A stretch of DNA of 64,000 nucleotides from Actinobacteria bacterium OV320 (GTDB lineage: Bacteria; Actinomycetota; Actinomycetes; Streptomycetales; Streptomycetaceae), in contig LJCX01000010.1 in the NCBI GenBank assembly GCA_001298545.1, forward strand, positions 62,001 through 126,000, given 5' to 3'. The notes under the pieces were generated by a model. That model ran no database searches, was not told where the DNA came from, and saw only the letters and a program-made list of their open reading frames with translations. Positions 61,386-64,000 of the stretch are shown piece after piece. Position 1 is the stretch's first letter; every line of letters begins with the position of its first letter. The translations under genes were made by a program, and so were the position numbers.

Positions 61386-61416
61386 GGAAGGGGCCCGGCA
61401 CTGCCGGGCCCCTTCC
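61386..61416 (+). terminator. Strong terminator after tRNA-fMet
   Basis: GGAAGGGGCCCGG (61386-61398) and CCGGGCCCCTTCC (61404-61416) form a perfect 13-bp stem with a CACTG loop, 5 bp past the tRNA. A short T-containing stretch follows (GCATTTTGC). Confidence 0.9.
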
Positions 61417-62181
61417 GCATTTTGCTGAGCCCAGGTCCATCCGACCGGCAGGCCTGTACCCCTTGGGGCCCAAGTCCGGCAGTGCCCCGATCTCAGCTCA
61501 GCTTCCATGCCTGGTCCGGCACGTTTCCTCGGCCGGCCTGTCGGCTCTTCTGCAGTCCTTGGCCATGGAGAAGAGCATCGTCACGAAATCGGTCTTCGCG
61601 ACGGAGACCGCCACCCGTACGGAGCAGTATGCGGTCGGCACCGCGGGGAAGCCGGACGATGCGCTGGTAAGTGTGGAGTGCTCCCCTCACTCCAGCGCCC
61701 GGGTGGCCGCAGTCGGACTTTCCCCGAGTCGACGCGGCCGCCCGAGCAACAAGGAGTTCGCGCGCCGGGCATGACATCACGACGACGCGAGAGAGGCCGC
61801 CCGAGACGACACCTCAGAGAGATCCCGCCCCTCGGCCGGGGCCATTGCTCCAGCAGCGCGCAGTCACGACGGCGGGGGACTGCCGCGACCGTTCGGGGCG
61901 TCCGCTCCGCGGAGTGCCAGAGCGTCGGTCCTGACATCCCCGGCCGCACCGATGCTCGCCCAAGCCCAGCGACGGGAGTGACGCCGCGGGCGTCAGGGTC
62001 GTTGTCGGTGCGTGATCACACCATTCGAGCGGGGTTCGGCCCCGACGCTTCCTCTGCACCGCGCCGCCGCTCAGGCCACTGCCCGACGGGCCCCACTGCT
62101 GGGGCCCGCCTGCCCGACGGCCCCGCGGGGGCGCCGCGCGGGCGATGGCCTGTGCGCGGGCCGCACGGCTGGAGCGTTGCT
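61417..62181. other. 765-bp stretch between tRNA terminator and monooxygenase gene
   Basis: No convincing large gene. One small plus-strand frame (61565-61774) has good codon bias and is listed apart. A hairpin lies at 62087-62108 (CGGGCCCCA, loop CTGC, TGGGGCCCG). No integrase or repeat of the tRNA 3' end was seen, so no sign of an integrated element here. Confidence 0.55.
61565..61774 (+). CDS. Possible small hypothetical protein
   Basis: 69 aa from ATG 61565 (MEKSIVTKSVFATETA at the start). Third codon positions are mostly G or C, but there is no ribosome site and the C-terminal third becomes Arg/Ser-rich and unstructured. It could be a small gene or chance. Confidence 0.25.
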   Translation: MEKSIVTKSVFATETATRTEQYAVGTAGKPDDALVSVECSPHSSARVAAVGLSPSRRGRPSNKEFARRA

Positions 62182-63741
62182 GTGATTCCGGCGCAGAGTG
62201 AGCGGATCGTGAGGGACGTGCGGGCCGTCGTCGTCGGAGCGGGGTTCTCCGGGATCGGGGCCGCCGTCCGCCTTCGCGAGGCAGGATGTGACGACGTCCT
62301 CGTTCTGGAGAAGGGGACACACCTCGGCGGGACCTGGAGGGAGAACACCTACCCGGGCTGCGCCTGTGATGTGCCCTCGACGCTCTACAGCTACTCCTTC
62401 ACGCCGGATGCCGCCTGGAGCAGGGTCTTCGCCGGACAGCAGGAGATCCTCGCCTATCTGCGGGCGACGGCCGAACGGTTCCGGCTCGGTGACGTGCTGC
62501 GCTGCGGCGTCGAGGTGCTGGGGGCCCGATGGGACGGGGCGGCCGGCCGCTGGCTGCTGGAGACCAGCGACGGGCCCTACAGTGCGGCGGTACTGGTCCT
62601 GGCCACCGGCCCGTGGCACGTCCCGCGCCGCCTTGAGGTGCCCGGCATCGAGGACTTCGACGGTCCCGTGTTCCACAGCGCCCGGTGGGATCACAGCGTG
62701 GACCTGACCGGGCGACGGGTGACCGTCGTGGGCGGCGGCGCCTCGGCCGTCCAGATCGTCCCGGCCATCGAAGCCCGGGCCGCGGCCGTCAACCTCATCC
62801 AGCGCACACCCCAGTGGGTGCTGCCCAAGCCCGATCTGCCGTTACCCGCCGCCTTCAACCGGCTTGTGGACGGCGTCCCCGGCGCTCGCGGTGTCCTGCG
62901 CGCCGGCCAGTACGCCCTGCAGGAGGGCTTCGGCTATGCCTTCCGTCACCCGCAGGCCGCCCGTCTCCTCGAGGCGGGGGCCCGCGCACACCTGCGCCTC
63001 GCCGTCCGTGACCGGCAGCTGAGGCGGCACCTGACGCCCGACTACCGGCTGGGCTGCAAGCGCCTGCTGACGTCGAGCACCTTCTACCCGGCCCTGTCCC
63101 GACCGCACGTACGTCTGCATCCGACCGCCGTGAGCGCCGTACGCGGCAACGAGGTCGTCGGTGCCGACGGCAGCACCGTCCACACCGACGTGCTCATCGA
63201 GGCCACGGGCTTGCGCGTCGGCGAGCTTCCGCTGGCCAAGACTCTGTACGGCATGAACGGTCGGACACTCGACGAAGCATGGGGCGACGAACCGCAGGCG
63301 TACCTGGGCACCACCGTGAGTGGCTTCCCCAACCTGTTCCTGCTGCTCGGACCGAACCTGCTCGGCGGCTCCTCGTCCGCGATCACGGTCCTGGAGGCGC
63401 AACTGACGTACCTGGTCGCTGCCCTCGCGCACCTCGACCGAGGCGGCCATCGCGCCCTGAACGTCAGGCCGGCCGCGCAAGCCGCGCACAACGACGCCGT
63501 CCAGGAGGCGCTCGCGACCACGGTCTACAACACGGGCGGCTGCACCAGCTACTACTTCGCCTCCACCGGGCACAACACCTTCGCCTGGCCGTGGTCCACC
63601 GGACAACTCGTACGCAGCCTGAGCCATTTCGACGCCGACGCCTACACCGCCGACGCACCGGACCGCCGGCTTCCCCTCCCCGCTCAGTCGAGGCCGCAGC
63701 CCGGAGACCGTACGGCAGCCGCGAACGCGGAGCAGTCATGA
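62182..63741 (+). CDS. Flavin-containing Baeyer-Villiger-type monooxygenase
   Basis: 519 aa, GTG start at 62182 with GGAG upstream; the frame is open far to the left without coding character. FAD Rossmann motif VVVGAGFSGIGAAVRLREAG, then GTHLGGTWRENTYPGCACD with the YPG(A/C)xCD signature, the Baeyer-Villiger fingerprint FDGPVFHSARWDH (FxGxxxHSxxW) and the NADPH motif VVGGGASAVQIVPA. Oxidises ketones to esters or heteroatoms with O2 and NADPH. The C-terminus ends in a short Pro/Arg tail. Possibly cotranscribed with nothing; next gene is 170 bp away. Confidence 0.9.
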   Translation: MIPAQSERIVRDVRAVVVGAGFSGIGAAVRLREAGCDDVLVLEKGTHLGGTWRENTYPGCACDVPSTLYSYSFTPDAAWSRVFAGQQEILAYLRATAERFRLGDVLRCGVEVLGARWDGAAGRWLLETSDGPYSAAVLVLATGPWHVPRRLEVPGIEDFDGPVFHSARWDHSVDLTGRRVTVVGGGASAVQIVPAIEARAAAVNLIQRTPQWVLPKPDLPLPAAFNRLVDGVPGARGVLRAGQYALQEGFGYAFRHPQAARLLEAGARAHLRLAVRDRQLRRHLTPDYRLGCKRLLTSSTFYPALSRPHVRLHPTAVSAVRGNEVVGADGSTVHTDVLIEATGLRVGELPLAKTLYGMNGRTLDEAWGDEPQAYLGTTVSGFPNLFLLLGPNLLGGSSSAITVLEAQLTYLVAALAHLDRGGHRALNVRPAAQAAHNDAVQEALATTVYNTGGCTSYYFASTGHNTFAWPWSTGQLVRSLSHFDADAYTADAPDRRLPLPAQSRPQPGDRTAAANAEQS

Positions 63742-63911
63742 CGCGGAGGCGAGAGGCACAGGGCCGACCTTCGCCGCCCGGCTTGGTATCTGTCCCGGCG
63801 ATTGTTGCGTGAGTCGAACGGTACAAATGCGCGCAAAGAGGTGAGAATGTTGCACAGATCGGCCCCTGTCCGCCTTGTGTCGCGGCACCGAAGGAGGGCC
63901 TGGAAGGTGCG

Positions 63912-64000
63912 GTGATCACGGTGGTGGAGCCTTCGTCCGACAGCCAGGGCGATGCGGGGTCCGTCGAGGCCGGAGGCTACCGGCAGGAACTGAAGCGGAC
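63912..64000 (+). CDS. N-terminus of a probable amino-acid permease (partial)
   Basis: GTG 63912 is preceded by GGAAGG. The 29 or so visible codons end GGYRQELKR, which resembles the cytoplasmic start of APC-type amino-acid permeases (YKQELKRxL before TM1). The window ends before any membrane segment, so the call is tentative. Confidence 0.45.
   Translation, partial: MITVVEPSSDSQGDAGSVEAGGYRQELKR

Noticed and set aside
61307..62181. Integrated element at the tRNA-fMet gene
   Set aside because: No integrase, no repeat of the tRNA 3' end downstream, and the next gene is an ordinary monooxygenase.

Overview
The window is high-GC actinobacterial DNA, almost certainly from a Streptomyces chromosome. 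Codon third positions are nearly all G or C, GTG and TTG starts are common, and the families fit: TetR and MarR regulators beside enzymes, a SigE-family sigma factor, F420-type LLM oxidoreductase, Tat-exported cholesterol oxidase and Sfp-type phosphopantetheinyl transferase. There is no CRISPR array and no recognisable transposase or integrase. One RNA gene is visible, an initiator tRNA-fMet.

Region by region. 1-4.6 kb holds the end of one gene, an amphi-Trp protein with a histone-like tail, a MarR/NTF2 divergent pair, a SigE-like sigma factor with a membrane partner, a vestige of an acyl-CoA carboxylase beta gene, and a small ATP-binding/DUF3253 pair. 4.8-13.2 kb is a plant-glycoside locus: GH3, GH78 alpha-L-rhamnosidase, TetR, MFS transporter and GH43, tied together by two copies of one TetR operator. 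13.2-16.6 kb has a DUF427 protein, a TetR with a promoter-embedded double operator before an alcohol dehydrogenase-like oxidoreductase, and a TTG-started TetR. 16.9-26.1 kb is a beta-oxidation-type operon: CaiB-type CoA-transferase, LLM oxidoreductase, acyl-CoA dehydrogenase, thiolase, fused hydratase/3-hydroxyacyl-CoA dehydrogenase and acyl-CoA ligase. 26.4-34.4 kb is mixed: an S1 protease with Thr at the nucleophile position, an S51-like peptidase, a secreted PD40-type protein, a TetR/quinone-oxidoreductase pair and several hypotheticals. 34.8-42 kb has cholesterol oxidase, a carboxymuconolactone-decarboxylase family protein, a DapB-like dehydrogenase, a TetR/SDR pair and a GAP-family membrane protein.

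42.0-57.2 kb is the most interesting part. A tightly coupled minus-strand operon (54390 down to 42034) encodes two free acyl carrier proteins and one fused to a BtrH_N-like domain, two AMP-forming ligases, a BtrK-like type III PLP decarboxylase that is frameshifted in this sequence, an acyl-CoA-dehydrogenase-fold flavoprotein, a flavin reductase, a phosphopantetheinyl transferase, a second BtrH_N-like protein, an EctB-type 2,4-diaminobutyrate aminotransferase and a LysE-type exporter. Divergent from it are an EctA-type acetyltransferase, a crotonase and an unknown protein. There is no ectoine synthase, PKS module or NRPS condensation domain. The set looks like a carrier-protein route that makes diaminobutyrate, tethers it, alters it and transfers it, in the style of butirosin side-chain assembly. 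I do not recognise the product.

57.3-64 kb returns to ordinary genes: HAD hydrolase, DUF1963, GNAT, tautomerase/HTH divergent pair, tRNA-fMet with a strong terminator, a Baeyer-Villiger-type monooxygenase, and the start of a likely amino-acid permease at the right edge.
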